DNA of 14,715 bases from Candidatus Omnitrophota bacterium (GCA_023247595.1 JAHFGF010000018.1:1-14715), one strand, 5' to 3'. Shown: positions 1-7,447, numbered from the stretch's first letter. Notes: a model not told the origin generated them from the sequence alone. Program-made: numbers and translations.

Positions 1-2
1 TC

Positions 3-59
3 ATTAGAATAATGAACCAGCGGATCGTGGAGCCGTATGGATTACTGACTTCCGTGTAA
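3..59 (+). other. Possible 3' end or remnant of an upstream ORF (WYL-like)
   Basis: This frame is open from the window edge to a TAA at 57-59 and reads RIVEPYGLLTS near its end. That stretch resembles the R-x-VEPYGL element of WYL-domain regulators. Just downstream, another frame reads SNRFLLLSVSRR (from base 59) and the original frame reads DVRFLVLLDRF, both faintly like later WYL motifs. It could be the true C-terminus of a gene outside the window, or a frameshifted WYL remnant. The match is short and may be chance. Confidence 0.2.
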
Positions 60-89
60 GTAATAGATTTTTGTTGTTGTCAGTATCTC

Positions 90-136
90 GACGTCCGCTT
101 TCTGGTTTTGCTTGATCGATTTGTTGTACGGACGTC
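90..136. repeat. Inverted repeat, 8-bp perfect arms
   Basis: gacgtccg at 90-97 is the exact reverse complement of cggacgtc at 129-136, with a 31-nt loop. No T-run follows, so it does not look like an intrinsic terminator. It is the first of three inverted repeats in the gene-free stretch before the sulfate operon. Confidence 0.45.
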
Positions 137-166
137 AATAAATGGAATCTCTCCTATATGCGTATC

Positions 167-284
167 GCTCAAGTGTGAGGATTGTGATTCCGTTCAACGA
201 GACCGCGCGCAATTTCTCTGAATAATTCTCTAAAGAAATTGTGTAGGTCTCAATTCACGTTCATCCCAACCCTCACACTTGAGC
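167..284. repeat. 118-nt nested palindrome upstream of the cys operon
   Basis: The outer arms gctcaagtgtgagg (167-180) and cctcacacttgagc (271-284) are perfectly complementary over 14 bp. Inside them ttgtgat (182-188) pairs with atcccaa (263-269) with one mismatch, gagacc (199-204) with ggtctc (246-251), and caatttct (210-217) with agaaattg (234-241). The arms are in nested order, so the element can fold into one long interrupted rod. It could be a structured RNA, a palindromic repeat unit or a miniature-element remnant. No ORF and no U-tract lie in it, and no known riboswitch class was recognised. Confidence 0.7.
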
Positions 285-321
285 CAGGCTTAAATCGAAC
301 TCACGTTAATTAAATACATTG

Positions 322-366
322 TGTGACGCATCAAGGTTCAGTCGTCTGAAATTTTGGTGCGTCACA
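322..366. repeat. Nested hairpin, 9-bp outer and 5-bp inner stem
   Basis: tgtgacgca (322-330) and tgcgtcaca (358-366) are perfect complements. Within them ttcag (337-341) and ctgaa (346-350) close a tcgt tetraloop, and caa/ttg (332-334/354-356) can add pairs. There is no following T-run, so a terminator is unlikely. The position about 115 nt before cysT leaves a regulatory or repeat-element role open. Confidence 0.55.
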
Positions 367-391
367 TTGCGCCATGGTCAATTGTTAAAAT

Positions 392-421
392 TTGATTGGC
401 AGGAGACGGATTCGTTAGTAT
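392..421 (+). promoter_or_regulatory. Weak sigma70-like promoter candidate for the cys operon
   Basis: TTGATT (392-397) and TAGTAT (416-421), 18 nt apart, each match four of six consensus bases. They lie about 60 nt before the cysT start and just before the dyad at 430-443. Such matches occur by chance in AT-rich spacers. Confidence 0.25.
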
Positions 422-429
422 TCTAATCA

Positions 430-443
430 AATCACTTGTGATT
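430..443. promoter_or_regulatory. Operator-like dyad aatcac-tt-gtgatt
   Basis: Perfect 6-bp half sites separated by two bases sit about 40 nt before cysT, at the expected start of transcription if the 392-421 promoter is real. A second inverted pair, atttgatt (390-397) and aatcaaat (425-432), overlaps one arm. A regulator such as the Rrf2 protein encoded in this operon could bind here. The site does not match a CymR or IscR consensus I know, so the link is inference. Confidence 0.3.
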
Positions 444-481
444 AATAGACAAGCTTTTCTGCTTAATTAATTAGGAAGCAT

Positions 482-1315
482 ATGTTTTTACTCAAACAGC
501 GTTCAACTCTCCCCGGATTTCATCTGTCCTTAGGCTACACCATATTTTATTTGAGTTTGATTGTGCTGATTCCTTTGTCAACACTGGTCTTTAAGACCAT
601 GAGTTTGAGCTGGAATGATTTTTTGGGCATAGTAACCGCTCCGCGGACGCTTGCGGCCTATCGTTTGAGTTTTGGGGCGGCCTTTATTGCGGCGCTGGTT
701 AATGTTGTTTTTGGTTTTGTCATTGCCTGGGTTTTGGCGCGATATCAATTTCCCGGAAAAAAGATTGTTGATGCGTTAGTTGATTTTCCGTTTGCTCTTC
801 CGACGGCAGTTGCGGGAATTGCGTTAACAACATTATATTCGTCCAATGGATGGATTGGCCAGCATTTGTATAAGATGGGGATTGAATCCGCTTATAGTGT
901 TTTTGGCATTACCATTGCGTTAATATTTATCGGTTTACCTTTTATCGTTCGGACAATCGAGCCCATTTTACAGGACCTTGATCCTGAAATTGAAGAGGCC
1001 GCAGCCAGTCTTGGCGCCGGCCGCTGGCAGACGTTTTGGCGGGTGATATTCCCGTTGTTGTTTCCGCCGCTGTTAACCGGATTTAATTTGGCTTTTGCCC
1101 GCGCGATCGGGGAGTACGGTTCTGTTATTTTTATTGCCGGTAATATGCCGAATAAGACCGAAATTGCTCCGTTGTTGATCATTACTAAGTTGGAACAGTT
1201 TGATTATTCCGGGGCGACGGCTATTGCGGTCGTTATGCTGTTGGTTTCTTTTGCGTTGTTGGCGTTGACAAATTTGCTTCAGTGGTGGGCGGCTAAAAGA
1301 ATAGGAATGAGTTGA
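482..1315 (+). CDS. cysT: Sulfate/thiosulfate ABC transporter permease CysT (CysU)
   Basis: This is one of two inner-membrane subunits of the CysTWA importer that brings sulfate or thiosulfate into the cytoplasm. The 277-residue protein has about six hydrophobic segments, the first near residues 18-38. The permease EAA loop is at about 171-190 (EEAAASLGAGRWQTFWRV, then FP), where the ATPase docks. The length fits CysT, and the RAIGEYGSVIFIAGN segment is typical of CysT/ModB permeases. AGGAAG at 473-478 lies three bases before the ATG. One base separates it from cysW. No gene for a periplasmic sulfate-binding protein lies upstream in the window, so that subunit must be encoded elsewhere. ModB is the main alternative, but the cysW/cysA/cysH context favours sulfate. 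Confidence 0.93.
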   Translation: MFLLKQRSTLPGFHLSLGYTIFYLSLIVLIPLSTLVFKTMSLSWNDFLGIVTAPRTLAAYRLSFGAAFIAALVNVVFGFVIAWVLARYQFPGKKIVDALVDFPFALPTAVAGIALTTLYSSNGWIGQHLYKMGIESAYSVFGITIALIFIGLPFIVRTIEPILQDLDPEIEEAAASLGAGRWQTFWRVIFPLLFPPLLTGFNLAFARAIGEYGSVIFIAGNMPNKTEIAPLLIITKLEQFDYSGATAIAVVMLLVSFALLALTNLLQWWAAKRIGMS

Positions 1316-1316
1316 T

Positions 1317-2162
1317 ATGTCAAACGCGCGCCGGGAATCTCCAGTAGTCCGACGAATATTAATAACGATTGCCCTTATTTATATTGGGCTTTTTCTTGTG
1401 ATGCCGTTGGGTGTTGTTTTTTTAACGGCATTAAATAAAGGCTTGGTGGTTTATTTTAAATCTTTTAATGATCCCGCCATGCTCGCGGCAATCCGGTTGA
1501 CCTTTTTGACTGCCGCTATTGCGGTTCCTTTGAATTTGGTTTTTGGCGTTGCCGCTTCGTGGGCAATCGCGAAATTTGATTTTCACGGCAAGAATTTTTT
1601 GCTGACGCTTATTGATTTGCCTTTGTCTGTCTCTCCGATTATTTCAGGAATGATCTTTGTTTTACTGTTCGGCGCTCAAGGGGCTTGGGGGCCGTGGCTC
1701 AGAGAACATGATATTAAAATTATTTTTGCTCCTCCCGCGATTATTTTGACCACCATTTTTGTCACGTTCCCGATGGTGGCCAGAGAATTAATACCGATTA
1801 TGAAATCGCAGGGCAATGAAGAAGAAGAGGCGGCCATAACGCTCGGCGCCGGAGGATTCAAAACTTTTTGGTATATCACTTTGCCGAATATCAAATGGGG
1901 TTTGTTGTACGGGGTTATTCTTTGTAACGCGCGGGCCATGGGTGAATTTGGCGCGGTATCGGTCGTGTCAGGACATATCCGCGGTTTAACCAATACACTG
2001 CCGTTGCATATTGAAATTTTATATAATGAGTATCATTTCACAGCGGCCTTTGCAGCGGCTTCCATTCTGGCCATGCTTGCGCTTGTCACCTTGGTTGTCA
2101 AATCCTTGGTGGAATTAAAATTTAAAAATGAATTGAAAGCAGCTAATCAGGGAGTTCACTGA
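1317..2162 (+). CDS. cysW: Sulfate ABC transporter permease CysW
   Basis: This is the second permease of the heterodimeric sulfate channel. The 281-residue protein starts with a hydrophobic segment at about 13-39 and has five or six predicted membrane spans. Its EAA loop is at about 168-190 ([18 protein letters not shown]). The segment [18 protein letters not shown] is characteristic of CysW. It begins one base after the cysT stop, and its stop TGA overlaps the cysA start by one base (TGATG), so translation of the three transporter genes is probably coupled. The long hydrophilic C-terminal tail is Lys-rich and faces the cytoplasm by the positive-inside rule. No truncation or frameshift is visible. 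Confidence 0.94.
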   Translation: MSNARRESPVVRRILITIALIYIGLFLVMPLGVVFLTALNKGLVVYFKSFNDPAMLAAIRLTFLTAAIAVPLNLVFGVAASWAIAKFDFHGKNFLLTLIDLPLSVSPIISGMIFVLLFGAQGAWGPWLREHDIKIIFAPPAIILTTIFVTFPMVARELIPIMKSQGNEEEEAAITLGAGGFKTFWYITLPNIKWGLLYGVILCNARAMGEFGAVSVVSGHIRGLTNTLPLHIEILYNEYHFTAAFAAASILAMLALVTLVVKSLVELKFKNELKAANQGVH

Positions 2163-3220
2163 TGAGTATTGAAGTCAAAGGTGTTTCCAAAACATTCGGC
2201 TCATTTAAAGCCCTGGATGATGTTCATCTAAAAGTCGAAACAGGAGAATTAACAGCTCTCTTGGGGCCTTCCGGTTCTGGAAAAACAACATTGCTGCGGA
2301 TCATCGCCGGACTGGAAACAACAGATCAAGGGCAGATTCTTTTTAAAGGAGAAGACACGCGTCAAACAAAGATCAAAGACCGCGGTGTAGGATTTGTTTT
2401 TCAGCATTACGCTTTATTCCGTCATATGACGGTTTTTGAGAATGTGGCCTTCGGCCTGCGTGTCAAGCCAAAGGCGGAACGTCCTGATGAAATTAAAATT
2501 AAAGAAAAGGTCAAAGAGCTGTTAAATTTAGTTCAGCTTGATTGGGTGGGTGACCGTTATCCTTGGCAGCTTTCCGGCGGACAGCGGCAAAGGATTGCTC
2601 TGGCCCGAGCGTTAGCGGTTGAGCCCAAGGTTCTTTTGTTAGATGAGCCATTTGGTTCTCTGGATGCCCAGGTGCGTAAAGAATTGCGCCAATGGCTGCG
2701 ACGATTTCACGATCAATTGCATATTACGAGTTTGTTTGTGACGCATGACCAGGAAGAAGCATTGGAAGTGGCTGATAAAATTGTTGTCATGAATAAAGGC
2801 CGCATTGAACAGCAGGGAACGCCGGAAGAGGTTTATCATAAGCCGGCCAATAAATTTGTTCTTAATTTCTTAGGCAATGTGAATCTTTTTCACGCCCGGG
2901 TGGAGAATGGTAAGGCCTATGTCGGCAATACCGCGATTGATTTGCCTAATATGGATACGAAAAGTAAAACAGCCAGCGTATTTGTCCGGCCGCATCAATT
3001 TGAAATTACCCGTCAGCCGAAAGATAAATCATCGCTTAAGGCGAATGTTGAATATATCAATCCAGCGGGTTCTGTGGTTAAGATTGATTTAAAGTCCGAG
3101 GATGGAAATCCGATTCAAGCGGAAATTTCGCAGGATGAATTTAAATTATTAAAGCTTAAGAAAAATGACCAAGTGTTCGTGTCTTTGCGGCAGGTCACTT
3201 ACTATGAATTTGAAATCTAA
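2162..3220 (+). CDS. cysA: Sulfate ABC transporter ATP-binding protein CysA
   Basis: This is the ATPase that powers the CysTW channel. The 352-residue protein has every ABC motif: Walker A GPSGSGKT at 35-42, Q-loop Q81, signature LSGGQ at 137-141, Walker B ending in D161-E162, and the switch His195 in FVTHD. The C-terminal third (about 240-352) is a TOBE-type regulatory region, ending in the [13 protein letters not shown] segment. Its length and the N-terminal [13 protein letters not shown] are typical of CysA. Its start overlaps the end of cysW by one base. The next gene, the Rrf2 regulator, begins 33 nt downstream with no terminator between them. Confidence 0.95.
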   Translation: MSIEVKGVSKTFGSFKALDDVHLKVETGELTALLGPSGSGKTTLLRIIAGLETTDQGQILFKGEDTRQTKIKDRGVGFVFQHYALFRHMTVFENVAFGLRVKPKAERPDEIKIKEKVKELLNLVQLDWVGDRYPWQLSGGQRQRIALARALAVEPKVLLLDEPFGSLDAQVRKELRQWLRRFHDQLHITSLFVTHDQEEALEVADKIVVMNKGRIEQQGTPEEVYHKPANKFVLNFLGNVNLFHARVENGKAYVGNTAIDLPNMDTKSKTASVFVRPHQFEITRQPKDKSSLKANVEYINPAGSVVKIDLKSEDGNPIQAEISQDEFKLLKLKKNDQVFVSLRQVTYYEFEI

Positions 3221-3253
3221 TCTGACGGAACTGAAATATAAGAGGTTGTTTGT

Positions 3254-3682
3254 ATGAAGGTATCAGCAAGAATTGATTACGCGTGTCGTGCGCTTTTGGA
3301 ACTTGCACTGCATTGGCCGAACAGTCGGCCGATGCAGGTGGCAGAGATCGCCAAACGCCAGAAGATTCCCATGAATTTTTTGGTGCATATCCTCATTACG
3401 CTTAAACAAATGGGATATGTGGATAGCGTTCGCGGTAAAAGCGGCGGATACATTTTAATCAAACCGCCCCAGAATGTCATGATCAGCGATGTGTTCAAAA
3501 ATTTTGGCGGTTTAGGTTTTTCAGCCGACAAAAAGCCGAAAGTTGCCAAACACGGGCATGTGATGGATGCGGTCTGGCAGGAATTAGACGACGCTGTTAT
3601 TAAAGCCATGGACACCGTTACGCTTGAATCCATTTGTAACCGCGAACGCAGCCGCGGCAAAGCCATTATGTATGACATTTAA
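3254..3682 (+). CDS. Rrf2-family transcriptional regulator, likely of the cys genes
   Basis: This 142-residue winged-helix regulator has the Rrf2 layout: N-terminal helix with YACRALLELA (9-18), helix-turn-helix at about 28-53 (VAEIAKRQKIPMNFLVHIL), then the wing SVRGKSGGYIL at 58-68. Rrf2 proteins include CymR (cysteine metabolism) and IscR/NsrR (Fe-S). The three closely spaced cysteines that bind Fe-S in IscR and NsrR, near residue 90-105, are absent; the only cysteines are C11 and C128. That suggests a ligand or partner-protein sensor like CymR rather than a cluster sensor. AGAGG at 3241-3245 lies eight bases before the ATG. It sits between cysA and cysH, so autogenous control of sulfate assimilation is the likely role (inference). 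Confidence 0.88.
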   Translation: MKVSARIDYACRALLELALHWPNSRPMQVAEIAKRQKIPMNFLVHILITLKQMGYVDSVRGKSGGYILIKPPQNVMISDVFKNFGGLGFSADKKPKVAKHGHVMDAVWQELDDAVIKAMDTVTLESICNRERSRGKAIMYDI

Positions 3683-3694
3683 ATGAAGGACGCT

Positions 3695-4438
3695 ATGGAT
3701 ACGAACAATAAAATCACAACTTTAAATACCAAAGCGCAGGGATTAAACGCTGAACAAATCATTGCGTTGGCGTTTCATGAGTTTGGTTCAAAGATAACTT
3801 TTGCAACAAGTCTCGGGGAAGAAGACCAGGTTATTACAGATATCATTTTCCGAGTGGCGCCGAACATTGGTATTTTTACTTTGGATACGGGAAGGCTGTA
3901 TCCGGAAGCCTACGATTTGCTTGCCAGAAACCAGAAAAAATATCATAATCTACGCTTTCAAGTTTATTTCCCGGATGCTAAAGCCGTCGAGGACATGGTT
4001 CAGTCTAAAGGAATTAATTTATTTTATGAATCGGTTGAAAATCGCAAGTTCTGCTGCGGTGTCCGTAAGGTTGAACCTTTGAAGCGCGCGCTTGCCACCG
4101 TTGACGCCTGGATTGTCGGTTTGCGTAAAGAACAGGCGGTCACGCGAGGTGATATCCAGATTTTTGAATGGGACGCGGCCAATGGCAAAATCAAAGTCAA
4201 TCCTTTGGCAGATTGGACGCTTGAGCAAGTGCATGCCTATATTAAGGAACATAAGGTCGATGTGAACCCGCTTCATGCGCAGGGATTTATCAGCATCGGC
4301 TGCGCGCCTTGCACTCGAGCGGTTAAGCCCGGCGAAGATATCCGCGCTGGACGATGGTGGTGGGAGAATCCAGAACAAAAGGAATGTGGGCTGCATAACA
4401 ATCCACGAAGGAATGCCCGCCTCGACAGAAAAACATAG
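3695..4438 (+). CDS. cysH: Assimilatory APS reductase (CysH, Fe-S type)
   Basis: CysH reduces activated sulfate to sulfite with thioredoxin in the cytoplasm. The protein carries the paired cysteines C120-C121 (FCCGVRKVEPL) and C203-x-x-C206 (GCAPC), which bind a [4Fe-4S] cluster and mark enzymes that use APS rather than PAPS. The catalytic Cys231 is in ECGLH. The PP-loop start FATSLGEEDQV is near residue 29. I chose ATG 3695 because AAGGA lies four bases before it; the in-frame ATG at 3683, abutting the Rrf2 stop, has no such site. Family members normally end at or just after ECGLH; here 13 extra residues (NNPRRNARLDRKT) run into a palindromic element that supplies the stop codon. The missing functional APS kinase in this operon agrees with APS use. 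Confidence 0.93.
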   Translation: MDTNNKITTLNTKAQGLNAEQIIALAFHEFGSKITFATSLGEEDQVITDIIFRVAPNIGIFTLDTGRLYPEAYDLLARNQKKYHNLRFQVYFPDAKAVEDMVQSKGINLFYESVENRKFCCGVRKVEPLKRALATVDAWIVGLRKEQAVTRGDIQIFEWDAANGKIKVNPLADWTLEQVHAYIKEHKVDVNPLHAQGFISIGCAPCTRAVKPGEDIRAGRWWWENPEQKECGLHNNPRRNARLDRKT

Positions 4439-4497
4439 TTTTTTTGTCGGGCGAGGTCTCGCCCCCGAAGGGGGCGGACGGATTACATAATAATCCG
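4421..4497. repeat. Array of four overlapping hairpins at the end of cysH
   Basis: Four back-to-back inverted repeats lie here. (1) cgacagaaaaac (4423-4434) pairs with gtttttttgtcg (4438-4449) with one G-T wobble, and the cysH stop lies at its loop. (2) gggcgag (4449-4455) pairs with ctcgccc (4458-4464). (3) cgccccc (4460-4466) pairs with gggggcg (4470-4476) around a gaa loop. (4) cggatta (4479-4485) pairs with taatccg (4491-4497). They compete for bases, so alternative folds are possible. Stem 3 is the strongest, but no T-run follows it, so it is not a classic terminator. A mosaic repetitive element inserted behind cysH is the best reading. Confidence 0.75.
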
Positions 4498-4513
4498 AAG
4501 TGGAAGAAAAATC

Positions 4514-4583
4514 GTGAGTCGTGAAATGTGAAAAGTGAAGCGCAAGAGATTGCGATTCACGCTTCACGAATGACGTTTCACCA
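4514..4583. repeat. Heptad-periodic palindrome in the cysH-cysD gap
   Basis: The + strand shows four units of the form gtgaRNN starting at 4514, 4521, 4528 and 4535. Inverted ttcacNN units follow at 4556, 4563 and 4577, all in the same 7-nt register. At the centre gtgaagcgcaa (4535-4545) pairs with ttgcgattcac (4550-4560) with one mismatch around gaga, a GNRA tetraloop. The spacer ends 11 nt before the cysD start codon. An interspersed palindromic repeat or an RNA processing or stability element between operon genes is likely. Confidence 0.7.
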
Positions 4584-4594
4584 GAAGGTTACAT

Positions 4595-5488
4595 ATGTCG
4601 AAAACTATAGACAAGCTCGATCAACTCGAAGCGCAAAGCGTTTATATCCTGCGTGAGGCTTACCGTGAATTCAAAAGCTTGGTGATGCTTTGGTCCATCG
4701 GTAAAGACTCGACGGTGCTTTTGTGGCTTGCGCGTAAGGCCTTCTTTGGCCATGTGCCGTTTCCGCTCGTGCATATTGATACAAATTATAAAATCCCTGA
4801 GATGATCAAATACCGCGATGAGTTGGCTTTGAAATTCAAAATTAATATGATCGTTGGACAAAACGTTCAGGCGCTGAAAGACAAACGCACTTATCCGGAC
4901 GGTGCCATTGACCGCATCGCATGCTGCAAGGCTTTAAAGACAGACGCTCTTAAAAATACCTTGTCCGGCGCCTGGCCGCGCAAACGTCTTAACCATGCGA
5001 CGGGTCAATACGATATCGACACCAACACAGAACCTTATACTGGTGTCATTGTCGGCGCGCGTGCCGATGAAGAAGGCAGTCGTTCCAAAGAACGTTATTT
5101 TTCTCCTCGAGATCGTAACAGCGACTGGGATGTTGGTGACCAACCTCCGGAATTGTGGAATCAATTTAAAACTGATTTTGCTCCGGGAACACACATCCGC
5201 GTTCATCCGTTGTTGGATTGGACAGAGCTTAATATTTGGGAATATATTGAGCGTGAAAACATTCCCATTACGTATTTGTATTTTGATCAGGGCAAAGGTA
5301 AACGTTATCGTTCTCTAGGTTGTTATCCGTGCACAACGCCGGTTGATTCAACGGCTAAGAATATTAAGGAAATTATTGAAGAATTACGCAGCGGCAAGTT
5401 TAAAAATATTGCCGAACGATCCGGCCGTGCCCAGGATAAGGAAGACGGCGGGGGATTAGAGACGCTAAGAAAAGAAGGGTATATGTAG
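4595..5488 (+). CDS. cysD: Sulfate adenylyltransferase small subunit CysD, four-cysteine form
   Basis: CysD catalyses ATP + sulfate to APS + PPi with its GTPase partner CysN. The PP-loop motif SIGKDS is at residues 34-39, followed by [12 protein letters not shown] and [11 protein letters not shown]. The core [14 protein letters not shown], the [12 protein letters not shown] segment and the C-terminus [21 protein letters not shown] are CysD hallmarks. In addition it has C110-C111 in [12 protein letters not shown] and C243-x-x-C246 in LGCYPC, the same arrangement as the Fe-S cysteines of CysH. E. coli CysD, as I recall it, lacks these. About 20 residues are inserted before the GARADEE motif. 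AGAAGG at 4583-4588 lies six bases before the ATG. A palindromic spacer separates it from cysNC. Confidence 0.93.
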   Translation: MSKTIDKLDQLEAQSVYILREAYREFKSLVMLWSIGKDSTVLLWLARKAFFGHVPFPLVHIDTNYKIPEMIKYRDELALKFKINMIVGQNVQALKDKRTYPDGAIDRIACCKALKTDALKNTLSGAWPRKRLNHATGQYDIDTNTEPYTGVIVGARADEEGSRSKERYFSPRDRNSDWDVGDQPPELWNQFKTDFAPGTHIRVHPLLDWTELNIWEYIERENIPITYLYFDQGKGKRYRSLGCYPCTTPVDSTAKNIKEIIEELRSGKFKNIAERSGRAQDKEDGGGLETLRKEGYM

Positions 5489-5489
5489 A

Positions 5490-5589
5490 GAAATTTGGAA
5501 ATGATTAGAAATTATGAAATTGGTTGCGTTGATTTTGAGTGAAAGAATGGTTTCTTTTTAATTTCATAATTTCCAAATTTCGTAATTTC
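5490..5589. repeat. Octad-periodic palindrome in the cysD-cysN gap
   Basis: The right arm carries atttc at 5561, 5569, 5577 and 5585, an exact 8-nt period. The left arm carries gaaat at 5490, 5498, 5508 and 5516. The 22-nt right arm 5560-5581 is perfectly complementary to 5490-5502 joined to 5513-5521, the left arm having a 10-nt bulge. Alternatively gaaattatgaaatt (5508-5521) pairs perfectly with aatttcataatttc (5560-5573). It fills almost the whole gap from the cysD stop to the cysN ribosome-binding site. The design matches the heptad element behind cysH but the sequence differs. Confidence 0.75.
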
Positions 5590-5601
5590 AATAAGGTCTT
5601 T

Positions 5602-7404
5602 ATGGAAACTAATCGCGAACAAATGAATGTTGTCATAGTCGGGCATGTCGACCACGGCAAAAGCACGCTTGTGGGCCGGCTTCTGGCGGACACGGGATCT
5701 TTACCTGAAGGTAAGCTTGAGGCAGTCAAGGCGAATTGCGCGCGCAATGCCAAACCGTTTGAATATGCGTTTTTATTAGACGCGCTTAAAGATGAGCAAG
5801 CGCAAGGCATCACCATTGATACGGCCCGGTCGTTTTTTAAGTCGAAGAAACGCGATTATATTATTATCGACGCTCCCGGCCACATTGAGTTTTTAAAGAA
5901 CATGATCTCCGGCGCGGCGCGCGCCGAGGCCGCGCTACTTTTGATCGACGCCCATGAAGGAATTAAAGAGAATTCTAAACGTCATGGCTATGTCATGCGT
6001 TTTTTGGGGATTAAAAACGTCGCGGTCTGCGTCAACAAAATGGACTTGGTTAATTACGACCAGAAGGTTTTTGAACAGATTAAAAAGGATTACACCAATT
6101 TTCTTAAAGAAATCGACCTTGTGCCTAAATTTTTTATTCCGATCGCCGCGTTTCACGGCGACAATATTGTTTCCAATTCGTCCAACATGCCTTGGTATCA
6201 AGGCGAAGACATTTTGGATGTTCTTGATGGTTTTGTGAAAACGGCGCCTAAGGAAAATCAAGTCTTTCGCATGCCGGTTCAGGACATTTATAAGTTTACT
6301 GAAGAAGGCGATGAACGACGCATTGTGGCCGGCCGTGTTGCTGCCGGGACAGTCAAGGTCGGCGATGATGTCGTGTTTTTACCGTCGGGCAAGAAGAACC
6401 GTATCAAGTCTGTCGAATATTTTAACGGCCCTGTCCAGAATGAAGCCTTTGCCGGACAGAGCGTTGGTTTTACGATGGACACGGAAATTTACATTCGCCC
6501 TGGTGAAGTATTATGCAAAATATCTGAAGGTTTGCCTCAGGTCGGCGCGAAATTTAAAGCCAATGTTTTTTGGATGGGCAAGCAGCCGCTGGTTAAAGGT
6601 AAAATTTATAAATTGAAAATTGCGACCCAGCAAGTACCGGTCGTTGTTTCTGAAATCCTCCACGTTTTAAATGCTGCCGAATTGGCCTCGAGCCAGAAAG
6701 ATCACGTTGACCGTCATGAGGTTGGCGAGTGCATATTTGAGACGATGAAACCGGTAGCGTTTGATTTGGTCGGTGAGATTGCCGAGACCGGGCGTTTTGT
6801 CATTGTTGATAATTATGAAATTTCCGGCGGCGGAATCATTTTGTCATCTGTTTCTGGTTCGGACAGTTTGTTAAGTCAGCATATTAAAAAGCGCGATTTT
6901 GCCTGGGAGCGCAGCCACATAACGCCGGAGATGCGCGCGCAGAAATATGATCATAAGTCTGCGTTTATTGTATTAACAGGGGACATTGACACCGGCAAGC
7001 AGCGCATCGCCAAAGCCCTCGAAGAAGCCTTGTTTAATATTGGACGTTTTGTTTATTTCTTGGGTATTTCAAATCGTTTGGTTTTGGCAACCCATGATTC
7101 CAAAGATAAAACTCTTGGTAAATTTGAACAAATTCAGCAATTAGGTGAGCTCGCCCATCTGATGACAGACGCGGGGCTTATTTTAATCACATCGATCACA
7201 AATATTGACGAGTATGAACTTGAGACGCTTAAAAAACTTAATAGTCCCAACCGTGCGTTTGTCGTCAATGTGGGGGAGAACCGTTTTGCCGAGAAGCAGG
7301 TTGACCTTGTCCTTATTGAGAATGAGGACTCCGACTCCGCGGTTAAAAAGATCGTGGAGATGCTCGTCAAATCGCTGGTCCTTGACCCGGAATACTTCAT
7401 CTAA
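5602..7404 (+). CDS. cysN: Sulfate adenylyltransferase GTPase subunit CysN with a degenerate APS-kinase-like C-terminal domain
   Basis: CysN hydrolyses GTP to drive APS formation by CysD. This 600-residue protein has EF-Tu-like GTPase motifs: GHVDHGKST at 14-22, DAPGH at 90-94 and NKMD at 145-148, then two beta-barrel domains to about residue 435. The last ~165 residues align in outline with CysC ([23 protein letters not shown]). The P-loop reads GDIDTGKQ (460-467), with Gln where Ser/Thr should be. The DGDNxRH motif, the paired arginines and the RDPKGLY substrate lid are missing. That domain is probably not an active kinase. I chose ATG 5602 (AAGG at 5593-5596) over the in-frame ATG at 5539, which lies inside the palindrome and would add 21 atypical residues. 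Confidence 0.93.
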   Translation: METNREQMNVVIVGHVDHGKSTLVGRLLADTGSLPEGKLEAVKANCARNAKPFEYAFLLDALKDEQAQGITIDTARSFFKSKKRDYIIIDAPGHIEFLKNMISGAARAEAALLLIDAHEGIKENSKRHGYVMRFLGIKNVAVCVNKMDLVNYDQKVFEQIKKDYTNFLKEIDLVPKFFIPIAAFHGDNIVSNSSNMPWYQGEDILDVLDGFVKTAPKENQVFRMPVQDIYKFTEEGDERRIVAGRVAAGTVKVGDDVVFLPSGKKNRIKSVEYFNGPVQNEAFAGQSVGFTMDTEIYIRPGEVLCKISEGLPQVGAKFKANVFWMGKQPLVKGKIYKLKIATQQVPVVVSEILHVLNAAELASSQKDHVDRHEVGECIFETMKPVAFDLVGEIAETGRFVIVDNYEISGGGIILSSVSGSDSLLSQHIKKRDFAWERSHITPEMRAQKYDHKSAFIVLTGDIDTGKQRIAKALEEALFNIGRFVYFLGISNRLVLATHDSKDKTLGKFEQIQQLGELAHLMTDAGLILITSITNIDEYELETLKKLNSPNRAFVVNVGENRFAEKQVDLVLIENEDSDSAVKKIVEMLVKSLVLDPEYFI

Positions 7405-7447
7405 CCATCCAAATACGCCAATCTTTAAGCTTATTTCAAAAAAATTG

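Noticed and set aside
3277..3678. Reverse-strand frame across the Rrf2 gene
   Set aside because: The forward frame has clear Rrf2 motifs and a ribosome site; the antisense product is unlike any family.
4460..4476. GC-rich hairpin as an intrinsic terminator after cysH
   Set aside because: No T-run follows on either strand (the T-run at 4439-4445 precedes it on the + strand), and cysD follows in the same direction. It fits the hairpin array better.
4514..5589. CRISPR-like repeats
   Set aside because: The units are 7-8 nt, contiguous and palindromic, with no spacers and no cas genes.
5539..5601. Upstream start for CysN adding 21 residues
   Set aside because: The added part translates the palindromic spacer, and ATG 5602 has a ribosome-binding site and the normal family N-terminus.
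6940..7404. Calling the C-terminal domain a functional CysC
   Set aside because: The P-loop Ser/Thr, the APS-binding arginines and the lid are absent.
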